Of a DNA stretch of 64,000 nucleotides, positions 31,729 to 40,090 are shown piece after piece; positions within the stretch are counted from its first letter, which is position 1, and every line of letters starts with the position of its first letter. This DNA is from CAYQJL01 sp964573295 (lineage in GTDB: Bacteria; Eisenbacteria; RBG-16-71-46; CAIMUX01; WJJG01), in NCBI GenBank assembly GCA_964573295.1, contig CAZNJE010000018.1, forward strand, positions 10,959 to 74,958. The letters are read 5' to 3'. The translations under genes were made by a program, and so were the position numbers. A model generated the notes under the pieces. That model saw only the letters and a list, made by a program, of their open reading frames with translations, was not told the DNA's origin and ran no database searches.

Positions 31729-32856
31729 TCACAGGGAAGTATCGGTTGCAAGTGGCTTGTATCCTTCGTTCGCAAACCGTTTCCTGGCCTCTTCAACGTC
31801 GGCGAGGATGGCCTCGCGCAAGGCGCCCGCGTTCGGGAAGGTCTTCACCGGCCGGAGCCATTCGACAAACCCGACCCGCAGGGCTTGATCTCGTAAGTCT
31901 ATATCGACATTCAAGATATGTACTTCCACCAGACGATCGTGCCCGGTGCCCAGAGTGGGCACGGGTCCCACGCTGGCCACGCCCGGGAGCCGCCCTTTGC
32001 CGGGAGGCTCGGCCCAAACCCGGTAGACCCCCGGGGCCGGCAGTAGCTGTTCAGGCGAGATCGATAGGTTGGCGGTGGGCACGAACTCGCGTACCCCGCG
32101 TCCTTCGCCTCGCACCACGCAGCCGCGGAAGGCCAGTTCCCGGCCCATCATCGTGGCCGCCGCCCGCACATCACCCTCGCGCAGCAGCTCTCGGATCCGC
32201 GAGCTCGAAATCCGTGCCCCTTCCAGCGTGACCGCCGGCACGATCTCGACCCAGAAGCCGAACTCCCGGCCGAAGGCCGTGAGCGTGGAGGGATCGCCCT
32301 GGCGTCCGGCACCGAAGCTGAAATCGTGTCCCACCACCGCTCCGGCCAGATCGAAGTCGGCCAGCAGCACCTCCCGCACGAAGGTCTCCGCCGAGAGCCG
32401 GGCGAACTCGAGCGTAAACGGCAAGATCCGCACGTGTTCGATGCCGCAGGCTCGCAGGATCCTCGTCTTCTCGGGCGCCGGCGTGATTTCGATCGCGCCG
32501 AGGAGCTCCCTGGCAAAGACCTTGGCCGGTGGGGGATCGAAAGTCACCACTGCGCTGGCGGCACCGTCGTGCCCAGCACCGGCCAACACCCGGTCGAGCA
32601 AGGCCTGGTGACCACGGTGAACGCCGTCGAAGACGCCCAGCGCGGCGACCGCCCGCGGCCGGCCGGGAGGGGAACCCCACGGCGGCTGCGACGAGGACTG
32701 CGACGACGGCTTCGATGGCCGCGACGGCTTCGACGGCTTCGACGGCTTCGATGGCTTCGATGGCCGCGACGGCTTCGATGGCCGCGACGAAGATCGCCCG
32801 GACTGTGGAGTCTGGTTCCCGCGGCCCGGGCTATCGCAGGAAGGGTTCTTCGGCAT
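31729..32856 (-). CDS. ribF: Bifunctional riboflavin kinase/FAD synthetase with basic repetitive N-terminus
   Basis: The 375-residue enzyme makes FMN and FAD. The FAD synthetase half has ALGVFDGVHRGHQALL, VVTFDPPPAKV, VVGHDFSFGAGRQG and ISSSRIRELLREGDV; the riboflavin kinase half has VVRGEGRGVREFVPTANL and GVYRVWAEPP. In relatives GVFDGVHRGHQ lies near residue 20-25; here it is near 72, because an extra Ser-Arg/Lys-Pro repeat (SRPSKPSRPSKPSK type) coded by a 9-bp array precedes it. ATG 32856 has GGGGGGAG upstream, 19 bases after the truB stop. The array unit keeps the frame, so the extension is probably translated, unless an unseen internal start is used. Confidence 0.94.
   Translation of the reverse strand: MPKNPSCDSPGRGNQTPQSGRSSSRPSKPSRPSKPSKPSKPSKPSRPSKPSSQSSSQPPWGSPPGRPRAVAALGVFDGVHRGHQALLDRVLAGAGHDGAASAVVTFDPPPAKVFARELLGAIEITPAPEKTRILRACGIEHVRILPFTLEFARLSAETFVREVLLADFDLAGAVVGHDFSFGAGRQGDPSTLTAFGREFGFWVEIVPAVTLEGARISSSRIRELLREGDVRAAATMMGRELAFRGCVVRGEGRGVREFVPTANLSISPEQLLPAPGVYRVWAEPPGKGRLPGVASVGPVPTLGTGHDRLVEVHILNVDIDLRDQALRVGFVEWLRPVKTFPNAGALREAILADVEEARKRFANEGYKPLATDTSL
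32700..32795. repeat. 9-bp array coding the RibF leader
   Basis: GGCTTCGAC / GGCTTCGAT / GGCCGCGAC units, about eleven copies, giving Pro-Ser-Lys and Pro-Ser-Arg on the minus strand. Confidence 0.93.
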
Positions 32857-32875
32857 CAACTCCCCCCCTAGGCGC

Positions 32876-33826
32876 TCAGGTGACCCGCGTCAGCTTCATT
32901 GCCAGTACGTCGACCCAATCCCGGTCAGCCGGTCCGATCGTGGGCACCACCTCGGCCAGCGCCAGCAGGTCGCCTCCCGTGGTCACCAGCCTGGCGGCGG
33001 ACCCGAGGCCGGGCGGTTGCGCAACGTCCAGCACGACCCACGGTGGGATCTGGCCGTGACGGACCTTGGCCGCCCAGAACGGCGGCACGCGCCAGGCCGG
33101 AAGGTGCTCCAGCGCCTCGCTCATCGAGACCGCCCGCTCCAACAAGGCTTCCCGGGTCCATTCCCCGTCGATCCGGACGGCGTTCTCACGGGCAAACGAC
33201 CCCACCCGGGTGCGACATAGGTCGGCGACATGCGCCAGTCCACCGAGCTTGGCGGCCAGGTCTTCGGCCAGCGCGCGGATGTAGGTGCCGCGCGAGCAGG
33301 TGACGCGGAAACCGATCTGTTCTTCGTTCGCATCCAGGATCTCGAAGGCATCGACACGCACCTTGCGAGGTTGGCGCTCAACGGTGACCCCTTTGCGAGC
33401 CAGCTTGTAGAGAGGCCGGCCCTGGTGCTTCAACGCGGAGACCATGGGCGGAACTTGCAGTATCTCGCCCTCGAACTCGCGCGCGGCCGCCTGGAGATCC
33501 CCCACCGACGGGCAGACCGTCGGCGAGCTGGCCACCACTTCCCCGGTCGCGTCACCCGAATCGGTTTTCTGGCCCCAACGGAAACGGCCCTCGTAGGTCT
33601 TGGGCAGATCCATGAGGGCGTTCGATAGCTTGGTGGCGCGCCCGACGCAACAGATGAGCACACCGGTCGCGAAGGGATCGAGTGTGCCGGTGTGGCCCAC
33701 TCTGCGAAAGCGCAAAATCGAACGGATCCGCGCCACCGCATCGTGGCTGGTCCACTCCGGCGGCTTGTCCACGTTCAGGACGAAGCCGGCCATGGGCAGG
33801 GGGATGTCGACTTGGCGGCGGCCCAC
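32876..33826 (-). CDS. truB: tRNA pseudouridine-55 synthase
   Basis: The 316-residue TruB converts U55 of tRNA to pseudouridine. The catalytic Asp is in GHTGTLDPFATGVL near residue 48; other blocks are GFVLNVDKPPEWTSHDAV, KTYEGRFRWGQKTDSGDATGEV, QVPPMVSALKHQGRPLYKLAR, VTCSRGTYIRALAEDLA and LCRTRVGSF. A C-terminal PUA-like segment follows. A GTG at 33826 is chosen because AGGAG lies six bases upstream; the ATG at 33793 has no ribosome binding site. It follows rbfA by 20 bases and precedes ribF by 19, as in many bacteria. Confidence 0.96.
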   Translation of the reverse strand: MGRRQVDIPLPMAGFVLNVDKPPEWTSHDAVARIRSILRFRRVGHTGTLDPFATGVLICCVGRATKLSNALMDLPKTYEGRFRWGQKTDSGDATGEVVASSPTVCPSVGDLQAAAREFEGEILQVPPMVSALKHQGRPLYKLARKGVTVERQPRKVRVDAFEILDANEEQIGFRVTCSRGTYIRALAEDLAAKLGGLAHVADLCRTRVGSFARENAVRIDGEWTREALLERAVSMSEALEHLPAWRVPPFWAAKVRHGQIPPWVVLDVAQPPGLGSAARLVTTGGDLLALAEVVPTIGPADRDWVDVLAMKLTRVT

Positions 33827-33846
33827 GCTACGCTCCTCGTGTCCGG

Positions 33847-34371
33847 TCAGGATCGCTCATCCTGGTCGGTGTCGGCGGCGTCATCTCCGGGATCGTCATT
33901 CGGCCTCGCGCGCCCGGCATCGCCGGTATCGCCGGTATCGCCGGCATCGCCGGTACCGCCGGCATCGCCGGCATCGCCGGTACCGCCGGCATCGCCGGTA
34001 TCGCCGGCCTCACGTTCCGCATTGAGGATGTCCATGATCCGCTGGCTGTGTTCGAAGCCGTGGTCAAGCCGGAACTGAAGCTCGGGCACGGTGCGCAACC
34101 GAACCCGGCGCCCCAACTGTCCTCGCAGGAAGGACCGCGCGCGATGCAACACCTGGAGCGAGGTCTTCTGCACAGCTTCATCACCAAGGACCGAGACGTA
34201 GACCTTCGCGTAGGCCAGGTCGGGACTCATCTCCACATGGGTCACCGTGGACCATCCCAGGCGGGGATCACGAACCTCGCTCTGAATGAGAATCCCGAGC
34301 TCCTTGTGGATCTGCTCGGCGACGCGTTCACGCCGTACCGGGTTTGCCACGGATTCTCTCCTCTTGCCCAT
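33847..34371 (-). CDS. rbfA: Ribosome-binding factor A with repetitive acidic tail
   Basis: Residues 1-120 are RbfA, a 16S maturation factor with a KH-like fold: RRERVAEQIHKELGILIQSEVRDPRLGWSTVTHVEMSPDLAYAKVYVSVLG and LRTVPELQFRLDHGFEHSQRIMDIL. Typical RbfA ends there. Here about 54 further residues of Gly-Asp-Thr/Ala steps (GDTGDAGGTGDAG type), coded by a 9-bp array (33913-34012), make an acidic tail. It lies 27 bases after the DUF503 gene and 20 before truB. Confidence 0.95.
   Translation of the reverse strand: MGKRRESVANPVRRERVAEQIHKELGILIQSEVRDPRLGWSTVTHVEMSPDLAYAKVYVSVLGDEAVQKTSLQVLHRARSFLRGQLGRRVRLRTVPELQFRLDHGFEHSQRIMDILNAEREAGDTGDAGGTGDAGDAGGTGDAGDTGDTGDAGRARPNDDPGDDAADTDQDERS
33913..34012. 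repeat. 9-bp array coding the RbfA tail
   Basis: GGTATCGCC / GGCATCGCC / GGTACCGCC units, about eleven copies, read as Gly-Asp-Thr, Gly-Asp-Ala and Gly-Gly-Thr on the minus strand. Confidence 0.95.
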
Positions 34372-34398
34372 CCGAAGTCATGGGCCCGGAGGCCGGGT

Positions 34399-34842
34399 TC
34401 AGGATCGATCGGATTCCCCCGAAGGCCTTCCGGGGCCGAAGTGTTCGTCGTCCTCCTCGGGCTCATCCCATGAGGGCTGGTCGGATTCATCCCACGAAGC
34501 CTTCTCCTCGCGCGGGGCCGAAAGCGTCGCATCGGCTGGAGCCCGCGAGGCGCCCCGGAAGGGCTCGACCCGTGTTTCCCAGGCCGTGATGGTACAGCGA
34601 GATTCATCCTCGACCAGTCGCCGCATCGCCTCGAGCGCATCCTCGAGTGATCGAGGATGGGCCCCGACCAGGGCGATCCCGATCGCGGCCCGTTGGTGCA
34701 GGTCCTGGTAGTCCACCTCCGCGGTCGAAGCATGGAAGCGCGAACGCAGCCGCTCCTTGATGCGGTTGACCACCGAACGCTTGCCCTTCAGGCTGCGTCC
34801 CTGGGGTATGAAGATCTCACACTGACACAGTGCAAAGAACAT
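34399..34842 (-). CDS. DUF503 (YlxP-like) protein with acidic tail
   Basis: The 147-residue protein matches the DUF503 family common between infB and rbfA in Gram-positive and other operons: MFFALCQCEIFIPQGRSLKGKRSVVNRIKERLRSRF, STAEVDYQDLHQRAAIGIALVG and a C-terminal EDALEAMRRLVEDE helix. DUF503 proteins are about 95 residues; here roughly 50 extra acidic residues (EEKASWDESDQPSWDEPEEDDE) follow. Function in ribosome or 30S biogenesis is suggested only by position. ATG 34842 fits the family start, though its ribosome binding site is weak. Confidence 0.85.
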   Translation of the reverse strand: MFFALCQCEIFIPQGRSLKGKRSVVNRIKERLRSRFHASTAEVDYQDLHQRAAIGIALVGAHPRSLEDALEAMRRLVEDESRCTITAWETRVEPFRGASRAPADATLSAPREEKASWDESDQPSWDEPEEDDEHFGPGRPSGESDRS

Positions 34843-34933
34843 ATCATCACACGGTGCACACCACCGCCCGGCGGGGCGAACCGATGGCTTCGGCCGCCCG
34901 GCGGGGGAGCTGTCGCACCCCACGATTTGAAGT

Positions 34934-37444
34934 CTACGTAGGCGTCTGCGCCACTTCCTCGATCACATAGGCTTCGACCAAGTCGCCCGTCTTCAGGTCG
35001 GCGAGACCATCCAGGACCATGCCGCAGTCGTAGCCCGACGCCACCTCGCGAACGTCGTCCTTGAAGCGCTTGAGCGAGCCGATCTCACCGTCCCAGATGA
35101 CATCCTCGTTTCGAATCACCCGGGCCTGTGCCTTGCGCTTGATCGTGCCGGCGACGACATGACATCCGGCCACCGCACCGCTCTTGGTCACGGCGAAGAT
35201 CTCGCGCACCTCGGCGCTGCCCAGAACGCGCTCCTCTTGAATCGGCTTCAATAGGCCAACCATGGCGCTCTTGATCTCTTCGATGGCCTCATAGATGATC
35301 CGGTACAGCCTTACCTGGACCCCTTCGGTCTGTGCCAACTGGGTGGCTTTCGGATCCGGGCGCACGTGGAAACCGATGATGATCGCATTCGAAGCCGCCG
35401 CCAGAATCACGTCGGATTCGTTGATGCGTCCCACCCCGGTATGGACGACGCGAACCGTCACGTTCTCGTTCGAGAGCTTCTCGAGCGAGTCGCGCAACAC
35501 CTCCACCGAACCCTGCACGTCCGCTTTGATGATCAAGCGCAGATCCGTCCGTTCCTGCTCCTTGATCCGGGTGTGCAGATCGTCCAGTCGGAAGCGGCTG
35601 GCCGCCAGGCGCATACGGTGCTCGCGCGCGATCTGAGAACGCTCGGCGGCGATCAGGCGCGCGGTGGCGTCATCCTTGACAACGGCGAAACTGTCACCCA
35701 CCTGGGGAACATCCGACCAGCCCAGGATCTCGACCGCCGCGGCCGGGCCGGCGTCCAGCAGGTCCTGGCCCCGGTCATTCTTCATCGCTCGCACGCGACC
35801 GTGTGCCGTGCCGCAGACAAAGGGCTCACCAATCCGGATCGTGCCCTGCTGCACGAGCATCGTCGCCACCACGCCCCGGCCGGGATCTTTCTTGGCCTCG
35901 ATGATCGTGCCCTTGGCCGGCCGGTCGGCCTGGGCGGTCAGTTCGCGCAGGTCGGCGACCAAGAGAATCATCTCGAGCAACTTGTCGACGTTCTGGCCGA
36001 ACTTGGCCGAGATCTCCACCGAGACCGTATCGCCGCCCCAATCCTCGACCAGCAATCCCTGTTCGGAGAGCTGCTGCTTGATCCGATCCGGATCGGAGGC
36101 CGGCAGATCGATCTTGTTGATGGCCACGATGATCGGCTTGCGCGCGGCTTTGGCGTGGTTGATCGCCTCGATGGTTTGCTCGTTGACACGGTCGTCGGCT
36201 GCCACGATGAGGATGACAATGTCGGTGACGTCTGCGCCGCGGGCACGCATCTGCGTGAAGGCCTGGTGGCCCGGGGTATCCAGGAAGGTCACCATCCGAT
36301 CACCCACCGCGGCTTGATAGGCACCAATATGCTGTGTGATGGCGCCCGACTCGCCCGACACCACGTCGGTGTGGCGAATATAGTCGAGCAGCTTCGTCTT
36401 GCCGTGGTCGACATGACCCATGACGGTGACAATCGGCGGACGCGGAACCTCGGGGACCTCCTCGATGTCCTCCTCGACCTCCTGGATCACCTCCTCGCCG
36501 AACTCCTTGACGAATTCGACCTCGAAGCCCAGTTCATCGGCGACGGCCTCGATGGTGTCACGATCCAACCGACGGTTGATATTGGCGAGCACGCCCAGTC
36601 GCATGCATGTGGCGACGACCTCGTTGGGCCGTACTCCCAGGGCCGAGGCCAATTCCGCGGCGGTCACGAACTCGCTCACACCCACCTTGGTCGGCTCTTC
36701 CTCGATCTCGGCACCGCCCTCCCCACGGATGCGCTTGCGTTTGCGGCTGCGCGAACCGTCGAGGGTGGCCATGGTCCGGCGCACGCTGTCGAGGAGCTCC
36801 CTCTCGTCGACCTCGCGCTTCTTCTTGCGCTTGCCCCGCTTGCCGCGGCGCTCGGCGTCGCCGCCACGGCGACGGGAAGGGCCTCCCCCACCCGGAATAT
36901 CCGCGCCCGGCACCGGTGCCGGATGCTTCTTATCCGGCTCGGGCCGGTACGTCCGCGTGGGCCCGCCACCCCGCGATGGGCCGCGCGTGGCGCCTCTGGT
37001 GGCGCCTCTGGTGGTGACCGGACGTACAACCTGACGCGCCGGCACGGCCGGGCCGATGTGCCGCGCGGGCGCGACCGTGGGCGCCTCGACGGCCGACCCC
37101 AGGCTTGGCAGTTCAAAGTCCGCGGCCCGATTGAGCGTGGCCAGCGACAGCGCGGGCATCTGCTGCGCTTCCGTAGTCCGTTTGGGTGCACGGACGGGCT
37201 TCGCCGCAGCAGCCGGCTTCTTCTCCGCGGGCTTCGGTTCCACGGTGGTTGTGGCCGTGGCAGCCGTATCGCGGTGCTTCCGAATCGGACCCGCCAGCTG
37301 GCCGCGCACCTGCTCGGCCACCTCGCCGTCGACCGCGGCCGCATGGCTGGCCACCGGCGTGCCGAGCTGTTCCAACAGCTCCAGCACGGCCTGGTTGGTC
37401 ACCTTCAGCTCACGAGCCAGCTGATAGACACGAACCTTCCTCAA
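34934..37444 (-). CDS. infB: Translation initiation factor IF-2
   Basis: The 836-residue GTPase places fMet-tRNA on the 30S subunit. An IF2-N motif at the start (VRVYQLARELKVTNQAVLELLEQLG) is followed by a variable Arg/Gly/Pro-rich region with TRGATRGATRGPSRGG repeats, then a second IF2-N motif. The G domain has VTVMGHVDHGKTKLLDYIRHTD, DTPGHQAF and NKIDLP. Domains II-IV end with SLKRFKDDVREVASGYDCGMVLDGLADLKTGD. The start is TTG 37444, with AAGGGGGAAG just upstream; no ATG gives the conserved N-terminus. It follows nusA by 45 bases. Confidence 0.97.
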   Translation of the reverse strand: MRKVRVYQLARELKVTNQAVLELLEQLGTPVASHAAAVDGEVAEQVRGQLAGPIRKHRDTAATATTTVEPKPAEKKPAAAAKPVRAPKRTTEAQQMPALSLATLNRAADFELPSLGSAVEAPTVAPARHIGPAVPARQVVRPVTTRGATRGATRGPSRGGGPTRTYRPEPDKKHPAPVPGADIPGGGGPSRRRGGDAERRGKRGKRKKKREVDERELLDSVRRTMATLDGSRSRKRKRIRGEGGAEIEEEPTKVGVSEFVTAAELASALGVRPNEVVATCMRLGVLANINRRLDRDTIEAVADELGFEVEFVKEFGEEVIQEVEEDIEEVPEVPRPPIVTVMGHVDHGKTKLLDYIRHTDVVSGESGAITQHIGAYQAAVGDRMVTFLDTPGHQAFTQMRARGADVTDIVILIVAADDRVNEQTIEAINHAKAARKPIIVAINKIDLPASDPDRIKQQLSEQGLLVEDWGGDTVSVEISAKFGQNVDKLLEMILLVADLRELTAQADRPAKGTIIEAKKDPGRGVVATMLVQQGTIRIGEPFVCGTAHGRVRAMKNDRGQDLLDAGPAAAVEILGWSDVPQVGDSFAVVKDDATARLIAAERSQIAREHRMRLAASRFRLDDLHTRIKEQERTDLRLIIKADVQGSVEVLRDSLEKLSNENVTVRVVHTGVGRINESDVILAAASNAIIIGFHVRPDPKATQLAQTEGVQVRLYRIIYEAIEEIKSAMVGLLKPIQEERVLGSAEVREIFAVTKSGAVAGCHVVAGTIKRKAQARVIRNEDVIWDGEIGSLKRFKDDVREVASGYDCGMVLDGLADLKTGDLVEAYVIEEVAQTPT

Positions 37445-37489
37445 CCACTTCCCCCTTTCGGGATCCGTTCAAGGCGACGGCCGAGTCGG

Positions 37490-39199
37490 TCACGACCGAT
37501 CGGTCCCGCCCTCTTCCTTCATTGCGGAGTCGTCGACTTCCGCAGCTTCCGCGGCTTCCGAGGCTTCGCCTGAGAGTTCATCCGTGGGCTCTGCGGCCGG
37601 AGGCTCCTCGACCGCGGGCCTTCTTGCCGCCGGCTCTTCCGCCGGGGGCTCCTCGACCGCCGGCTCTTCCGCCGGGGGCTCCTTCGCCGTAGCATCTTCC
37701 ACGGACTCTTCGGCTACCGGCTCATCCGTGCGCAGCGCGTCCTCCGCCGCTTCCTCCGCCGCTTCCTCGGCTGCTTCCTCGGCTGCTTCCTCCGCCGCTC
37801 CCTCGGCCGCTTCCTCGGCCGCTCCCTCCCCTGCTTCCTCGGCTGCTTCGACCGAGCCCTCATCCACCTCGTCGTCTTCCTCTACCTCGGAGAAGGTCAG
37901 CTCACCGGTCTTCTCACTGCCCGCCGCGGCGGCTTTCTGCTGGTTCCAGGACTCCAACAGCTGCGCCCCAATCGTGACCAGCTTGCTGGCGGTCTTCTCG
38001 CCGATTCCCTGGATCTCCATGAGTTCTTCGACCGGTGTCGCCAGAACGTCTTGCAACGTTTCCTTACCGGCGCGGATCAGGCGTTCGACGAGCTTGGGGC
38101 CGAGTTCCTTCGTCAGCGATTCGAGCTCGAGCTCCCCGCCTTCCTCGGTGCCCTCCAGCGAAGCCTGCTGCGACTGGCTCACGAGCTGGATCTCGAGCCC
38201 GGTGAGTTGGCTGGCCAAGCGGACGTTCTGCGCCCCTTTCCCGATGGCCAACGAGAGCTGGTCATCGGGCACGACCGCTCGCACGATCTTCGGGTCGCCC
38301 ATGAAGCTCACGCTCAACACCCGCGCGGGGCTGAGCGCCCGGCTGACGAAGATGAGCGGGTCATTGCTCAGCGCCACGATGTCGATGCGCTCGCCTCCGA
38401 GCGCCTTGACGATCGATTGCACGCGCGAGCCCTTTACACCCACGCAGGCGCCCACCGGGTCCACGCGGTCGTCGTGACTGACCACCGCGATCTTCGTGCG
38501 GGCGCCGGGCTCACGCGCAATACCCTTGATCTCCACGACATTCTCGTAGACCTCGGGCACTTCCTGCTCGAAGAGCTTCTGAACGAACTCGGGCCGGATG
38601 CGCGAGAAGATCAGCGGTGGATCGTTGCCCTTCGGCTGCGTCAACACATCGACCAGAAGGGCCCGGATGTGATCCCCGATCCGTGGCCGGTCACGTCGGA
38701 TGTTCTCCGACGGCGGGATGATGCCTTCGGCCTTGCCGAGCCGCAGGATGATCGCTCCGCGGTCGACCTGCTGCACTGTTCCCGTGATGATCTGATCGAC
38801 CCGATCGATATATTCATCATAGACGTTCTTGCGCTCGGCCTCGCGCACGTGCTGCATGAGCGATTGCTTGACCGCCCCGATCGCGCTGCGGCCGAACTCA
38901 TCAACCGATACCTCAACGGGCACGACCTCCCCCTCGCGAATGTCGGGTTCGATTTCGCGGGCTTCGGCCAGGTCGATCTCGCAGGTGAGATCCCAGGCCA
39001 CCTTGGAGACTCGCTTGTGAACGATGACGGTGATCTCACCGGACTTCTGATCGATCTTGACCTCGACATGGGGCGCGCGATGGTACTTCTTCTGTGCCGC
39101 CGCCAGGATCCCTTCTTCGAGGGTATCCAGGAGATAGTCGGGGTCCACCCCCTTCTCCTTGGCGATCACGGTCAAGGCTTCCAGAATATCTGAGACCAT
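37490..39199 (-). CDS. nusA: Transcription termination/antitermination factor NusA with long acidic tail
   Basis: The 569-residue protein has an N-terminal RNA polymerase-binding domain (residues 1-125), an S1 domain (ITGTVQQVDRGAIILRLGKAEGIIPPSE) and two KH domains (DPVGACVGVKGSRVQSIVKALGGERIDIV, LAIGKGAQNVRLASQLTGLEI). A helix-hairpin-helix-like segment follows (ELMEIQGIGEKTASKLVTIGAQ). The last 130 residues are Glu/Ala/Pro-rich (AAEEAAEEAAEE, EEPAVEEPPAEEP), longer than usual and coded by short in-frame repeats. ATG 39199 has AGGAGA five bases upstream. It starts eight bases after rimP, a conserved pair. Confidence 0.97.
   Translation of the reverse strand: MVSDILEALTVIAKEKGVDPDYLLDTLEEGILAAAQKKYHRAPHVEVKIDQKSGEITVIVHKRVSKVAWDLTCEIDLAEAREIEPDIREGEVVPVEVSVDEFGRSAIGAVKQSLMQHVREAERKNVYDEYIDRVDQIITGTVQQVDRGAIILRLGKAEGIIPPSENIRRDRPRIGDHIRALLVDVLTQPKGNDPPLIFSRIRPEFVQKLFEQEVPEVYENVVEIKGIAREPGARTKIAVVSHDDRVDPVGACVGVKGSRVQSIVKALGGERIDIVALSNDPLIFVSRALSPARVLSVSFMGDPKIVRAVVPDDQLSLAIGKGAQNVRLASQLTGLEIQLVSQSQQASLEGTEEGGELELESLTKELGPKLVERLIRAGKETLQDVLATPVEELMEIQGIGEKTASKLVTIGAQLLESWNQQKAAAAGSEKTGELTFSEVEEDDEVDEGSVEAAEEAGEGAAEEAAEGAAEEAAEEAAEEAAEEAAEDALRTDEPVAEESVEDATAKEPPAEEPAVEEPPAEEPAARRPAVEEPPAAEPTDELSGEASEAAEAAEVDDSAMKEEGGTDRS
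37580..37850. repeat. In-frame repeats coding the NusA acidic tail
   Basis: GCTTCCTCGGCC / GCTTCCTCCGCC 12-bp units (about 37735-37850) and 24-36-bp GGCTCCTCGACCGCCGGCTCTTCC units (37600-37690), all frame-preserving. Confidence 0.85.
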
Positions 39200-39207
39200 G
39201 GTTTCTC

Positions 39208-39714
39208 CTAGTCGCGCCCCGTCGAACGGTGACGCGAACGCCGCCCCTTCCATGGATCGAGGTCGAGCCGTGCGCTGGCGATCTCGGCCAATGCCAGATC
39301 CAGCACCTCGTCCTCATTGTGCTCGGAGGGAACGCGCAGCTGCACGCGCTCGCCTGCAACTCCCTCGATGACGCCGGTGAGGTGGCTTGCCTCGCCGCGT
39401 GGCTCGGCCAGCGTGATCGTCACCCGCTCTCCTTCATAACGGCGGAAGTGATCCAGCGACCAGATCGGCCGGTTCATGCCCGCCGATGACACTTCCAGGA
39501 TGTAGTTGCCTGGATCCTCTTCCAGCCGGTCGAGCCGGCGGCCGATTCGCCGGCTCAGCTCGGCGCAATCACCGATGCTGACGCCGCCTTCCCGATCCAC
39601 GAACACGCGCAGGGTCCGCCGCTTGCCCGGTACGACCTGTACGTCGACCAGCTCGGTACCTCCGGACTCAACCTCGAGTCGGATCAGCGCGACCAGCTCT
39701 TCGCGTGTCATCAT
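39208..39714 (-). CDS. rimP: Ribosome maturation factor RimP
   Basis: The 168-residue protein matches RimP (30S assembly): LVDVQVVPGKRRTLRVFVDREGGVSIGDCAELSRRIGRRLD, then NYILEVSSAGMNRPIWSLDHFRRYEGERV, the family core around ExSSPGxxRPL-like sequence. A second ATG at 39711 is the alternative start; CAGG(T) lies upstream. First gene of the rimP-nusA-infB series. Two hairpins lie 90-140 bases upstream. Confidence 0.95.
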   Translation of the reverse strand: MMTREELVALIRLEVESGGTELVDVQVVPGKRRTLRVFVDREGGVSIGDCAELSRRIGRRLDRLEEDPGNYILEVSSAGMNRPIWSLDHFRRYEGERVTITLAEPRGEASHLTGVIEGVAGERVQLRVPSEHNEDEVLDLALAEIASARLDLDPWKGRRSRHRSTGRD

Positions 39715-39805
39715 GTCGTTACCTGTTTCCAGGAGGACATACGAAACCCACGGCGCCCAGCGTTATCCTGGGGCCCGGGGGTCGGTCGATTCCCCTCTAA
39801 CAAAA

Positions 39806-39825
39806 GAGTGGACCGAGGTCCACTC
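39806..39825 (-). terminator. Intrinsic terminator or attenuator upstream of rimP
   Basis: GAGTGGAC-CTCG-GTCCACTC is an 8-bp stem with tetraloop on the minus strand, followed by TTTTGTT. It may end the M28 peptidase transcript or attenuate rimP-nusA. Confidence 0.65.
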
Positions 39826-39835
39826 GCAACGGGGA

Positions 39836-39854
39836 AGGGTACAAAAGGTACCCT
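39836..39854 (-). promoter_or_regulatory. Second small hairpin upstream of rimP
   Basis: AGGGTAC and GTACCCT form a 7-bp stem with a five-base loop 11 bases upstream of the terminator-like stem. Together they could form a two-hairpin leader. Confidence 0.35.
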
Positions 39855-39982
39855 CTGAAGCGCAAGTGCTAAAAGGACGTCATTGTAGGAAGTGACGGCG
39901 GCCTGCCACCTGGCCGCCGGGGCAAGGGTGCGCGGATCGCAGCGCTCTCGCCGGAGCGCGTGGCCCGAGCACTGGCGGTGCC

Positions 39983-40090
39983 CGCCTCGAGCCAGAGGTG
40001 CCCGCCGCGAGCCAGAGGTGCCCGCCTCGAGCCAGAGGTGCCCGCCGCGAGCCAGAGGTGCCCGCCTCGAACTGAGGTGCCCGCCGCGAA
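39983..40090. repeat. 20-bp array seeded by the M28 peptidase stop region
   Basis: GAGGTGCCCGCCTCGAGCCA and GAGGTGCCCGCCGCGAGCCA alternate, about five copies. The unit contains the last codons of the peptidase (Gly-Gly-His-Leu) up to and around its TAG. The 39715-40090 gap holds this array and two hairpins but no gene. Confidence 0.93.
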
